Source of the DNA: Okapia johnstoni
Taxonomy: Eukaryota > Chordata > Mammalia > Artiodactyla > Giraffidae
NCBI GenBank assembly: GCA_024291935.2
Contig: CM044311.1
Span: forward strand, 21,289,001 to 21,353,000
Reading direction: 5' to 3'
Length of the DNA: 64,000 bases
The number at the start of each line of letters is the position of its first letter. The first letter of the stretch is position 1. A program made the position numbers and the translations under genes. Positions 11,716-21,842 of this stretch are shown piece after piece. The notes beneath the pieces were generated by a model. It was not told the origin of the DNA, did no database searches, and saw only the letters and a list, made by a program, of their open reading frames with translations.

Positions 11716-12570
11716 AGAGTACATTATAAAGAAGAAAATATGCAGGAATAGACTATATTGCTGAACATCTTTGAATTATGTAAAACTAATAAACTCTTAC
11801 TTTTATACATTTTGAATAAAATGAATAATCCATTAAAGACATTTGCATGTAGAACTAAGAACTGAAAAAAAAAATGATTGCTCTTCTTTAAAACTGATCA
11901 GGCTTACTCTGGAATGTTAATTTCATATATTCAGGGCTTTTTACAAGAGTGGATGTTAAAGTTAGAGAATATTTAGATAACATATAACAATGTTGAATAC
12001 TATATGTTGAACGTGTGTAATAATGTATATTAGAATAATTTAAAATTTAAAAAGGGAATATGCAATCATCTAAAAAATGAGATTAATTATATGTTATGTA
12101 ATAAAGCAAACCTCAACATATTCCATGTAGTAGAAGCCACAGATTTTGTGCAAACTCTCTTCTCAGCCCCCCAAAATAAAAACAATGAAAGCAAAAGCAA
12201 ATAATTAGTTATTTCAAATTAAATTTTAAAATTCTAAAAGTTATAAAATATTAGTGTTTAGGACAAATGTTATAAATTTTACTAAAATTTTCTGTAAAGA
12301 AAACACAGCATATTAAAACCAGTCAAAAATGTAGTCAAAGAAAATATTTACCCTTGCACATTTTTTTCTTACAATAAAAAATGAAATGATAATTATTAGA
12401 CATTTACTGAGGGGAAAAAACAATGCACAGTAACTGTAACAAAAAAAACAAATATGGACAAGCTAAAATAAATTAGTATTCAGTTAAAAGGCACGTAATT
12501 GATCATAGAATTAAATAATCATAGGGTCTTTATGACCATTATTTAATTTACTTTGCCATAACGTACTATA
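11716..12570. other. Unassigned AT-rich DNA before BovB
   Basis: AT-rich, with A runs and no recognisable gene or repeat. The left target-site duplication of the BovB copy, 'tactata', occupies 12564-12570. Confidence 0.45.
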
Positions 12571-12765
12571 TCCCCAAGAAAAAGAAATGCAAAAAAGCAA
12601 AACGCTTGTCTGAGGAGGCCTTACAAATAGCTGTGAAGAGAAGTAAAAAGCAAAGGAGAAAAGGAAAGATACAGCCATTTCAATGCAGAGTTCCAAAGAA
12701 TAGCAAGGAGAGATAAGAAAGCCTTCCTCAGCAATCAATGCAAAGAAATAGAGGAAAACAATAGA

Positions 12766-13293
12766 ATGGGGAAGACTAGAGATCTCTTCAACAAAATTAC
12801 AAATACCAAGGGAATATTTCAAGCAATGATGGGCTCAATAAAGGACAGAAATGGAAGGGACCTAACAGAAGCAGGAGATATTAAGAAGAGATGGCAAGAA
12901 TACACAGAAGAATTGTACAAAAAAGATTTTCATGACCCAGATAAGCATGATGGTGTGATCACTCACCTAGAGTCAGACATCCTGGAATGTGAAGACAAGT
13001 GGTCCTTAGGAAGCATCACTACGAACAAAGCTAGTGGAGGTGATGGAATTTCAGCTGAGCTATTTCAAATCCTAAAAGATGATGCTGTGAAAGTGCTGCA
13101 CTCAACATGCCAGCAAATTTGGAAAACTCAGCAGTGGCCACAGGACTGGAAAAGGTCAGTTTTCATTCCAATCCCAAAGAAAGGCAATGCCAAGGAATTC
13201 TCAAACTACCACACAATTACACTCATCTCACATGCCAATAAAGGAATGCTCAAAATTCTCCAAGCCAGGCTTCAACAATATGTGAAAACTTGA
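12766..13293 (+). pseudogene. BovB ORF2 remnant, pre-RT and early RT
   Basis: A 175-codon open piece of BovB ORF2. It covers the linker before the reverse transcriptase and the start of the RT domain. 'KKRWQEYTEELY' lies at residues 40-51, the conserved 'ASGGDGI' at about 89-95 and 'FIPIPKKGNAKE' at about 133-144. It ends in a stop because one extra base near 13280 shifts the frame. Downstream the protein continues in frame 2, where the motif that carries the first catalytic Asp reads 'YISDYVKAFHCVGH' near 13402-13443, so the Asp-Tyr pair remains but nearby residues have changed. The element, not a host gene, is the origin. Confidence 0.9.
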
Positions 13294-13642
13294 ACTTCCA
13301 GATGTTCAAGCTGATTTTAGAAAAGGCAGAGGGACCAGAGAGCCAATTGCCAACCTCCGCTGGATCATCGAAAAATCAAACGAGTTTCAGAAAAACATCT
13401 ATTTCTACATTAGTGACTATGTCAAAGCCTTTCACTGTGTGGGTCACAATAAACTGTGGAAAATCCTGAAAGAGATGGGAATACCAGACCACCTGACCTG
13501 CCTTTTGAGAAACCTGTATGCAGGTCAGGAGACACCAGTTAGAACTGGACATGGTACAACAGACTGATTCCATATAAGAAAAGGAGTATGTCAAAGCTGT
13601 ATATTATAACCTTACTTATTTAACTTATATGCAGAGTACATC

Positions 13643-14482
13643 ATGAGAAATGCTGGGCTGGAGGAAGCACAAACTGGGATCAAGATTGCCAGGAGAAACA
13701 GCAATAACCTCAGATATGCAGATGACATCACCCTTATGGCAGAAAGTGAAGAACTAAAGAGCCTCGTGATGAAAGTGAAAGAGGAGAGTGACAATGTTGG
13801 CTTAAAGCTCAACATTCAGAAAACTAAGGTCATGGCATCCAGTCCCATTACTTCATGGCGAATAGATGGGGAAACAGTGGAAACAGTGGCTGACTTTATT
13901 TTTGGGGAATCCAAAATCACTGCAGATTGTTATTGCAGCCATGAAATTAAAAGACGCTTACTCCTTGGAAGGAAAGTTATGACCAACCTAGACAGCATAT
14001 TAAAAAGCAGAGACATTACTTTGTCCACAAAGATCCGTCTAGTCAAGTCTATGGTTTTTCCAGTATTCATGTATGGTTGTGCGAGTTGGACTATAAAGAA
14101 AGCTGCGCACCTAAGAATCAATGCTTTTGAACTGTGGTGTTGGAGAAGACTCTTGAGAGTCCCTTGGACTGCAAGAAGATCCAATCAGTCCATCCTAAAG
14201 GAGATGAGTCTTGGGTGTTCTTTGGAAAGACTGATGTTGAAGCTGAAACTCCAATACTTTGGCCACCTGATGCAAAGAGCTGACTCATTGGAAAAGATCC
14301 TGATGCTGGGAAAGATTGAGGGCAGGAGGATAAGGGGAAGACAGAGGATGAGATGGTTGGATGGCATCACCAACTTGATGGACATGGGTTTGGGTAGAAT
14401 AAGGCAGTTGGTGATGGACAAGGAGGCCTGGTGTGCTGTGGTTCATGGGGTTGCAATGGGTCGGACACAACTGAGCGACTGA
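13643..14482 (+). pseudogene. BovB ORF2 remnant, RT core to C-terminus
   Basis: The longest open frame in the window, 279 codons, and the 3' part of BovB ORF2 after the frameshift and two stops. The catalytic 'YADD' box of the reverse transcriptase is intact at residues 25-28. The C-terminal region has '[20 protein letters not shown]', '[20 protein letters not shown]' and a '[10 protein letters not shown]' stretch, and the frame closes at the normal BovB stop near the 3' tail. The start Met is internal to the domain, so this is a leftover frame. It lacks the first catalytic motif and the endonuclease and cannot be active alone. Confidence 0.92.
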
Positions 14483-14496
14483 ACTGACCTACTATA

Positions 14497-14693
14497 AGGT
14501 GGTTAAGACTATAAAGAATCTGCCAGCAATACAGAAGACCTGGGTTTCATCTCTGGGTCGGCAAGATCCCTTGGAGAAGGAAATGGTATCTTCACTCCAT
14601 TATATTTTTCTGGAGAATTCCAAGGACAGAGCATCCTGGCAGGCTACCGTCCTTGCAGTTGCAAAGAGTTGGATATGACTAAGCAACTAACAC
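14497..14693 (+). mobile_element. Bov-tA SINE, forward strand
   Basis: Begins just after the right duplication of the BovB copy. The head is worn ('taaagaatctgccagcaat', then the B-box-like 'gggtttcatctct'), followed by the Bov-A body ('cttggagaaggaaatgg', 'ggagaattccaaggacag') and tail ('gttggatatgact'). Confidence 0.88.
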
Positions 14694-15351
14694 ACAAACT
14701 TACTACATGGAAATAAACTAGATAAATCAACAAAAAAAGATGTCAGTGCACAGTGAATAATTAATCAGTCCAGTGGATGAGTACTTTTTACAGTAGTCTA
14801 AGTTATTTTAGAATGGGGAATAAATTAAGATGAAGAATAGGAAGTAGTTAGAAAATGGGAGGTTTACATCAGTGTTCCCAAATGTGTTGCATCAAATTTG
14901 ATCAAGTTTATGTCTGTAATTTGACCTAATTGGATATTTAAAAAAAGAAACTTGACATAGCAAATATGATAATTCTTCCTAAATTGATTCCAGTCTTAAT
15001 GCTATTCTTTCCAAAATTGCAGCAAGAATTTTCATTAACACGAAAAAACATTATTTATACACAAGTCATGGGCCCTAGGATAAAAAAAATAAAAGCCTCC
15101 CAAAAAAATCTTGACAAAGAATAATAAAATAACAAGGATCATACTGTTTAATATTGTCTTATAATACACCTATAAGATAACATAGTACTGGCAGAGGGGT
15201 CGTTACATATATCAATGGAACAGAATAGAGACATCAGAAATATATCCACACAGATTTTTAATTTAACTTTAATTTAATGATTTAAACTAATATAATGAAA
15301 TCGTAGAGATATATCAGTCATACAGTTTCTGGTGCAAGAGACATATATATA
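14694..15351. other. Unassigned AT-rich DNA
   Basis: No gene or nameable repeat is seen. The sequence is AT-rich with A runs and short frames. Part of it (15065-15255) could be an old LINE remnant, but nothing decisive is visible. Confidence 0.4.
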
Positions 15352-15463
15352 CTGTGCTGTTCTGTGCTTAGTTGCTCAGCTGTGTCCGATTCTTTTATGA
15401 CCCCATGGGCTGTAGCTCTCTAGGCTCCACTATCCACGAGTTTTCCCAGGCGATAATACTGAA
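15352..15463 (-). mobile_element. Bov-tA body fragment abutting BovB
   Basis: Reverse-strand SINE tail and body ('ttgctcagctgtgtccgat', 'accccatgggctgtag', 'ttttcccaggc') stops abruptly at about 15463, where forward BovB sequence starts. Its tRNA head is missing. Confidence 0.82.
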
Positions 15464-15982
15464 GTTATGCCAAACCTAGACAGTGTGTTAAAAAGCAGAG
15501 ACATTATTTTGCCGACAAAGGCCCGTATAGTCAAACTATAGTTTTTCCAGTAGTCGTGTATGTATGTGAGAGTTGGACCATAGAGAAGGCTGAATGACTA
15601 AGAATTGATGCTTTTGAACTGTGGTGTTGGAGAAGACTCTTGAGAGTCCCTTCGACTGCAAAGAGATCAGACCAGTCAATCCTAAAGGAAATCTATCCTG
15701 AATATTCATTACAAGGACTCATGCTGAAGCTGATGCTCCAATACCTTGGCTACCTGATGAAAAGAATTGACTCATTGGAAAAGACTCTGATGCTGGGAAA
15801 GATTGAGGGTAGGAGGAGAAGGGGACAACAGAGGACAAGGTGGTTGAATGGATGACATCATTGACTCATTGGACGTGAGTTTGAGCAAGCTTCAGGAGAT
15901 GGCAAAGGACAGGGAAGCCTGGCGTACTGCAGTCCATGGGGTCACAGAGTCGGACACGACTGAGCGACTGAACAACAACAAA
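15464..15982 (+). mobile_element. BovB 3' part, forward strand
   Basis: About 520 bases from 'ccaaacctagacagtg' to the 'aacaacaacaaac' tail. The frame at 15640-15855 reads the C-terminal region ('[36 protein letters not shown]'), and a shift moves the rest to the frame at 15848-16090. Truncated and dead. Confidence 0.93.
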
Positions 15983-16753
15983 CATATAATCAGAGTGCTA
16001 CTGAATAACACAGCTGAGGGCCAGAAAATAATGGAAGATCACAGGCATGTGATTACTCTGTTGATCTATCAAATGCAGTGTCTGTGTTGATCACAGTGTA
16101 CATCCGCAGGTACAAGCATTACCTATCTAAAGTAGAACTGCCAGCAAGGAGAGAAAATAAGATATTGCAAATGTGGAAATGGTTAAGGCATGTTTCCAGT
16201 TGATCATCAACTCTGGTAGAAAGAGAATCTGCTGCAAATCCTTACTGCAATGGTAATGAGCAAGATAATTATCCTCTTTGCATAACCTATACATAATTTA
16301 ATTGAGCCTAATTCTCCTTTCAAATTCCCAAAGGTAGATCATTCTTGATGTCAGAAAATTTACCCTTGGGAATCTTTCTCTCCCACTCTGCATAGTTCCT
16401 TGATGGTGGGAGAAATTACATCGACTGTAAAAATCCTCTTTATTTCCCCAACATCATTTAAAAATATTCAATCAAAAATTATTCTACCAGCTTCTGTTTG
16501 AGTATGTTTTTCTCCTAGAATTGAGAGAGAAAAATTCAAAATTTCTTTATTTTTTTTTAAATTTTAAGTGATAAAACAAACAAATGCACATATGTGCTCA
16601 TATGTGCATACACACATACAGAGAAACATGTAAAATGTTTTGCCACCATCCATTTTATGAAGGAACTCTAGAGAATAACCAACTTCTTATTTCCTCAGTT
16701 TTATTGAATATTAAAAAAAAATGTCTGTTTATGAAAATCTTCCTTCAGAGATA
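15983..16753. other. Unassigned DNA with a sequence repeated at 20.7 kb
   Basis: No gene is visible. About 16025-16150 resembles 20675-20815 in the same orientation; shared words include 'atctaaagtagaactgcca' and 'ggcatg...attact..g.ttgat'. I do not recognise the family. The rest is AT-rich. Confidence 0.45.
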
Positions 16754-16761
16754 CCCTAGAA

Positions 16762-16964
16762 TAGGGGTCTCCTGCCTCCAGGATCTAATGCTTAATGGTC
16801 TGAGGTGGAGCTGATGTAATAATAATAGGTATAAAGTGCACAATAAATGCAATACACTTGAATCATCCTGAAGCTACACTCCCCACTCCCCCTGGCCATA
16901 GTCCATGGAAAAAATTGTCTACTAGGAAACTGGTCCCTGGTGCCAAAAACATTGGGCATTGCTG
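16762..16964 (+). mobile_element. hAT-type MITE with 8-bp duplication
   Basis: Short non-coding DNA transposon relic. Ends are 'taggggtctcctgcc' at the left and 'gggcattgctg' at the right, which are worn inverted ends of the 'caggggtcccc' type. Internal landmarks are 'tctaatgcttaatggtctgaggtgga', 'gtccatggaaaaa' and 'ggtccctggtgccaaaaa' (each quoted in part). The flanking 8-mers 'ccctagaa' (16754-16761) and 'ccctagag' (16965-16972) differ at one base, which fits the 8-bp duplication made by hAT transposases. Confidence 0.8.
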
Positions 16965-16972
16965 CCCTAGAG

Positions 16973-17549
16973 GATCAACTCCCACAAGATTTAGTATGTG
17001 TTTTAAGTTTATAGTGGCATTTGACCAATGTTGTTATCTCTTACTTATAGCTTTATTTATTGATCTTTAAGATATTTGAGTAAGCCTCTGACAGTGATGG
17101 GGTGGATTTTTTTTAAAGCATATAAATTTTTTGAAGTTCAATTTCTATTCAAATATTTTCATTCCACATTTTTGAAGATATATATAAATGCAAAAAAGCC
17201 CTATAAATTAATTATATGTTCATTTTATGTCTGTAGGCATACTAATATTCTTTGTTTTCCAAAAGCTTTATGTTTGAAAGTGATCCTAAGTTTATTCTTT
17301 GGAGAATGCAAGTAACTTGGCAATTTCAAAACTGGTTCAGAAAAGCTGTCTCACCAAGTGTATTTATATGTTTGTTGGCTGGGAAAGTAATTCCCCCCCC
17401 CCCCTTTTTTTTTTTGACTCTCACTGCATGTGTATAAAATTTAAAAATATAGTACAGTATAAAGAAGCAATTATTTATTCTAAAATTTGCTCATTGAGTA
17501 GGTATTTATTATTTATCTATATACAATTCTATTTTTAATGTATTTTTAA
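16973..17549. other. Unassigned DNA with C/T homopolymer
   Basis: No gene is supported. A run of about 11 C followed by about 11 T lies at 17393-17415, and open frames crossing it are chance. The rest is AT-rich background. Confidence 0.45.
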
Positions 17550-17929
17550 ATTTTTTAATGCATTTTTATAGGCTACCTTCCATTTCCAGTTATCACAAAA
17601 TACTGGCTTTATTCTGCATGCTATACAATACATCTTTGAGCCTGTCTTACATCTGAGAGTTTGCAGTACTCTCTTCATCATTCCTGTGTCACCCCTTGAT
17701 AAATCCAGTGGTAACCACTAGTTTGGTCTCTATATCTGTAAGTCTTCTTCTTCTATGTTATGTTCAGTAGTTTGTTGTATTTTTTAGATTGAACACATAC
17801 ATGATATCTTACAGTATTTGTCTTTCTCTTTCTGACTTACTTCACTTAACATAATGCCCTCTAAGTCCATCCAAGTTGCTGCAAATGACAAATTTTCATT
17901 CTCTTTTATGGTTGTCTGGTATTCTATTG

Positions 17930-18049
17930 TTGAAGCAGGAAATGGCAACCCACTACAGTGTTCTTGCCTGGAGAATACCATGGACAGAGGAGCCTGGCAG
18001 GCTATAGTCCATGGGGTCGCAATGAGTCGGACATGACTGAGTAGGCATG
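17930..18049 (+). mobile_element. Single Bov-A unit inside L1
   Basis: One Bov-A unit without a tRNA head ('aggaaatggcaacccacta', 'gttcttgcctggagaatacc', 'gagtcggacatgactgagta'). The L1 sequence on either side gives an imperfect duplication, 'tggtattctattg' (17917-17929) and 'tagtattccatta' (18050-18062), 10 of 13 matching. Part of that similarity is expected because both sides are the same L1 site. Confidence 0.88.
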
Positions 18050-18136
18050 TAGTATTCCATTATATATATATGTACCACATTTTTATCCATTCATCCACTT
18101 GTGGACATTTAGGCTGCTTCCCTATCTTGGCAATTG

Positions 18137-18220
18137 CAAATAATGCTGCAGTGAATTCCAAATAATGCTGCAGTGAATTCCAAATAATGCTGCAATGAAT
18201 TGTAAATAATGCTGCTATGG
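18137..18220. repeat. 22-bp minisatellite, about 3.7 copies
   Basis: The unit 'caaataatgctgcagtgaat' plus two bases repeats at 18137-18158, 18159-18180 and 18181-18202, with a partial fourth copy. The first two are identical. The seed is the normal L1 segment found once in intact elements. Confidence 0.93.
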
Positions 18221-18627
18221 TGGTCTGTTGACTATCTGCATTTCCTCTTTGGAAAAATGTCTGTTTAGTTCTTCTGCCAATCTTTAATGCATTTTTAGAT
18301 GCAACACATTTCTAGGAAAAATAGTGGTAATAACCACATTCATTTACTGTGTAACAAGGGGAACTACTTGCCAAAGTTTCTACTCTTTGTGAGAAGTACC
18401 TACTAGAGAATGATAACCTTTTCTTTAGCTTTTACTCCCACCCTAAAGAAAGTGAGTGATTCAACAAAAGGGGTCATGAGAACCTCGTGTTCATTGGCTA
18501 TATTTTCTTTTTCTTTAAATGTTTGTCATTTATTTATTTGACTGCACGAGGTCATATTGATAGTTGTGGCATGTGGGATCTTTAGTCGTGGAATGTGGCA
18601 TCGATAATTGTGGCATGTAGTATCTAG

Positions 18628-18840
18628 TTCCAAGTATGTGTGTGTGTGCTCAGTCATGTCTGACATTTTTGGCCCTATATACTAGCCCACCAGGCTGCTC
18701 TGTCCATGGAATTTTCCAGGCAAGAATACTGGAGTGCCGTTTCTTATTCCAAGGTATCTTCCCAACACAGAAATTGAATCTGCATCTCTTGCATCTCCTG
18801 CATTGGCAGGCAGATTATGTACCACTAGTGACACCTGGGA
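18628..18840 (-). mobile_element. Bov-tA SINE inside CHR SINE
   Basis: Reversed Bov-tA: tail 'gctcagtcatgtctgaca' at the left, body 'ttttccaggcaagaatactg', and head 'ggcaggcagattatgtacca' with the reversed B box at about 18770. A short TG run precedes the tail. It separates the CHR words 'tctagttcc' and 'agggatc'. Confidence 0.9.
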
Positions 18841-18887
18841 CTAGGGATCAAATCTTGGCCTCCCACATTGGGAGCATGAAGTCTTAG

Positions 18888-19158
18888 CTTCTATACATTC
18901 TGTGGAATTCTCCAGGCCAGAATACTGGAATGAGTAGCCTTTTCCTTCTCCAGGGCATCTTCCCAATCCAGGGATTGAACCCAGGTCTCCTGAATTGCAG
19001 GTGGATTCTTTACCAGTTGAGCCACACAAGGGAAGCCCAAGAATACTGGAGTGAGTAGCCTATCCCTTTTCCAGTGGATCTTCCTGACCCAGGAATTGAA
19101 CTTGGGTCTTCTGCATTGCAGGGGGATTCTTTACCGACTGAGCTATCAGAGAAGCCCC
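18888..19158 (-). mobile_element. Bov-tA with doubled head inside CHR SINE
   Basis: Reversed partial Bov-A body ('gaattctccaggccagaata'), a complete head ending 'aagggaagccc', then a second 'aagaatactggagtgagtag' and a second head ending 'gagaagcccc'. A short 'cttag' match at 18883-18887 and 19158-19162 is the possible target-site duplication. The layout repeats that at 10162-10387. Confidence 0.85.
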
Positions 19159-19384
19159 TTAGCCACTGAACCACCTGGGAAGTCTCAGCTGCATTTTCTT
19201 ATTAAGCAGGATGAAGAGGGCACATATAATATGTAATTGATATTTGCCATTGTATATCCAGGCACAGTGGATGATATAACTTTTTATTCCCATGAAAAAA
19301 GTAAATAAATAAGCAGAATTTGATTACCCAAGTTCATCATATTCCAGTCTCTTTACTCATGATTTAGTGACTGTCAATTACTTG

Positions 19385-19557
19385 AGGAGGAGAAGGGGAT
19401 GACAGAGGATGACATGGTTGAATAGCATCACTGACTCAGTGGACATGAGTTTGAGTAAACTCCAGGAGTTGGTGATGGACAGGGAGGCCTGGCATGCTTC
19501 AGTCCATGGGGTAGCAAAGAGTGGGACATGACTGAGTAATTGAACTGAGCTGAACTG
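19385..19557 (+). mobile_element. BovB 3' tail with 9-bp duplication
   Basis: Only the last roughly 170 bases of BovB, from 'aggaggagaaggggatgaca' to 'gaactgagctgaactg'. A perfect 'aattacttg' duplication lies at 19376-19384 and 19558-19566, so this very short fragment inserted as such. Confidence 0.93.
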
Positions 19558-19566
19558 AATTACTTG

Positions 19567-21344
19567 GGAGTATAAGTGGTACATATTATGAGTGGTAAAT
19601 GACAAAGAGATCTGAATTTATTAAGGATAGATGGTCAATTGCTTTCCCACATTAAAATCTATTACTTTATTATTTATTGACTGGTATATCTTCTGAATAT
19701 TCTTAAGGAGGACATTTTGTAATGATGAGAAGATCAATAACAACTCCTAAAACATCATTAAAAATGAACATCAAGCACAATTTTCTTCAGGGATTGTATC
19801 ACATTTAAAAAATTAATAAGCAGAAACCTCAATTAAGTAGTTGTGAGGCTAGAGTGGGAAGCTTTCAAGCCCTGGAATGATAGCAGAATCCAAGAGGAAG
19901 AAGAAAGTCTTTTCTATTTTACTGACAACAACTCAGCTGACAAAAGCCACGGACCCTTTGTTGTTTACTATACCCTTCTCTTCTTCCTTTCCCCCTGCTA
20001 TAAAAGTGTTCTCCTTTTTCTGTGTAGGGACTTGAATGTGTCTCACCATGACTTCAGACAGAGAAATGCAATTCTTTGCTGATGCTGAATTCACTTGTTT
20101 TTGCTAGAGAAATAGCTGTCAGTCTCATTGTTTCAGGTCAACAATGTAAGGTGTACTACTAGATATCCTTGTTAGTAAATTATATTAATGAACTTCGTAT
20201 TATTGGTTATTTAACATTTCAAACTAACATTTTCCCCATTCTTTTCTCTATTATCAAATCCTCTGGTATAAACTGTCTATATTCATCTTACCCCAATGAT
20301 GCAATCTTATCAGCGGCATAATTGTGTTGAAGAATGATATCGAGCTGTTAAATTCATTCACCCACTGCTTTTCAAAATGCTTATTAATTTGTATAACATT
20401 GGCAAATTTGTCAGTTATTTTAAATTGTCTTTTTCAACAACATTACTGCCAGCATTGAGAATTCCATGTTAACATATATATGCATATACGTACATGTATT
20501 CATATGCATGTTTATTTATAAACTTGTTTATATATTTTGATATGTGTGTGTATATATACTAATTTGAGATACAGAGATAGGAAGTCTTAAAAAAAATCAG
20601 CTATATGCATTTCTAATTCTGTGAACATAGGTTAAACTCTTGGTTATCTATCTTTGGTGAAAAAAAAAAAGAAGGGCAGAAGTAAAGGCAGACCGCTGGC
20701 ATGCTAATTACTTTGAGTTGATGAATTCAAGGGTATGAGCTTCTGCAGGTGAATCTGCTTGATCAGATCAGTGCAAGCAATGGCCCATCTAAAGTAGAAC
20801 TGCCAACAAAACACGTTGACCTGAATGCTGTAGTTTTTCCAAACATGTTACGAATGCAGATTTTCTTTTAACAAATATTGTATCTTCCTTTACAAACAAA
20901 TCACATTCATTTATCACAGATTTTGAATTTCTTAGTTTTTTTTTACAGTGAGTGTAATTTTCTCTACTGTATTTAAAAATGTTTACTGCTATTCTAAAAG
21001 AATATGATCAGCTCTTGTTTTTGTATTCTGCTAGGACTTGTAATTAATTTTAAAAGTTTTTCATTTGATCAGAATAGATGTTTAAATGTCCTTCTCATTA
21101 AAATAAACAGCAAACATTTCTGCCTACTTTTTAAGTATTGATATAAAAAATGCTTTTTATGCTGTTCCTTTGATAAGAGTGCAAGAATTAGGACAAAAAT
21201 GTAACAGAAATATTCTGGTAAGTCATGCAGTCTAAAATATCATACATTTCATGAAGCAGAGGTGGAGAAGAATCACTAGTTCTGGGACTGCAAAAAACTT
21301 TCATTTAATAAGAAGATGTAACTATGTGCTGAAAATTGTGAAAA
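19567..21344. other. Unassigned DNA; LTR-like patch and shared repeat
   Basis: No gene is supported. At about 19840-20090 a TATA-like 'ctataaaag' (19999) followed by 'gcaattctttgctgatgctg' is reminiscent of an old retroviral LTR end, but I cannot assign it. About 20675-20815 is similar to 16025-16150. A TA/TG-rich patch lies at 20470-20570. Confidence 0.4.
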
Positions 21345-21400
21345 GAATATCATATGCTCAGCAAATATATATTGAGCACCTACTATGTATAAATGAAAAA
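21345..21400 (+). mobile_element. Possible L2-like fragment
   Basis: The phrase 'tattgagcacctactatgta' is typical of an ancient mammalian LINE/MIR-class repeat. Only about 55 bases are recognisable. Confidence 0.45.
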
Positions 21401-21842
21401 AATTAATCAATCTATGAAATAAATGAGAAATTATATTCAGTCAAATAGAGAATTATAACCCAGGAGTAGCTTCTCAGAAATCTCCAATAACTGTTCCACC
21501 CATGAAGAGTCAAAGCATGGTTATATAAATTTTGGAGACAGGCACAATATATTAAACGACATGTTACTGTCAGTTTACATAATCCAGATCTATGCGTGCA
21601 AAGTAAGAAATGAGCCCTAGGTCATTTTGGCCCCTTATAAGATTAAGAATTAAAGTTATCTCCATAGGAGTTGCCTTGTTGGTACTAAGACAGTGTTGCA
21701 CTTTATGACTGAGAAGGTATTTCTGCCACTGGGGAAGTTTTCCAATGTATAATGCAGAGCAGAAGGGAAGGAGGAGGCCAATTATGTTCAATTTTCCTTG
21801 ACTTGCTTTAGAATATGAATTTTTTTTTCGTCATATGAATTG
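21401..21842. other. Unassigned DNA
   Basis: No gene or repeat that I can name. A minus-strand frame of 73 codons at 21570-21791 has no recognisable domain and no supporting signal, so I do not call it. Confidence 0.4.

Larger units (their letters stand above)
12571..14489 (+). mobile_element. BovB (RTE) LINE, 5'-truncated
   Basis: The longest colinear BovB copy in the window, about 1.9 kb. It contains the region before the reverse transcriptase, the reverse transcriptase and the C-terminal part, and ends in 'gagcgactgaactgac'. The endonuclease part and 5' end are missing. A short match, 'tactata', at 12564-12570 and 14490-14496 is the likely target-site duplication. A +1 frameshift near 13280 and stops near 13565 and 13608 break the protein (see the two pseudogene entries). 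Confidence 0.95.
17550..18295 (-). mobile_element. L1 3' end, reverse strand
   Basis: The minus strand matches the L1 ORF2 C-terminus and 3' UTR. Forward words include 'tctttctgacttacttcact', 'gtccatccaagttgctgcaa' and 'tatatatatgtaccacat'. A Bov-A unit interrupts it at 17930-18049, and a 22-bp tandem repeat has grown inside it at 18137-18220. No frame of note. Confidence 0.82.
18530..19187 (-). mobile_element. CHR SINE split by two Bov-tA insertions
   Basis: CHR-type SINE pieces in reverse: 18530-18627 ('gcatgtgggatcttta' and the variants after it), 18841-18887 ('ctagggatcaaatcttggcc', 'gcattg'-type 'acattgggagcatgaagtctta') and 19159-19187 ('ttagccactgaaccacctgg'). Put end to end in order they form the usual reversed CHR 3'-to-head sequence. 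The gaps are filled by the two Bov-tA elements listed separately, so the CHR was there first. Confidence 0.8.

Noticed and set aside
12511..12822. 103-codon minus-strand frame
   Set aside because: Antisense of the start of the BovB copy at 12571.
16858..17070. 70-codon frame near a hAT element
   Set aside because: Starts inside the MITE and runs into unassigned DNA; no domain.
17393..17415. C/T homopolymer as a structural or regulatory signal
   Set aside because: A plain C run followed by T; a single run does not make a quadruplex-type or other known motif.
18137..18220. CRISPR-like array
   Set aside because: The repeats are directly adjacent with no spacers, in a mammalian L1. No CRISPR array is present anywhere.
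19843..20082. 79-codon frame with a nearby TATA-like word
   Set aside because: The TATA-like word is inside the frame and not upstream, and no domain is seen. It may be an old LTR end.
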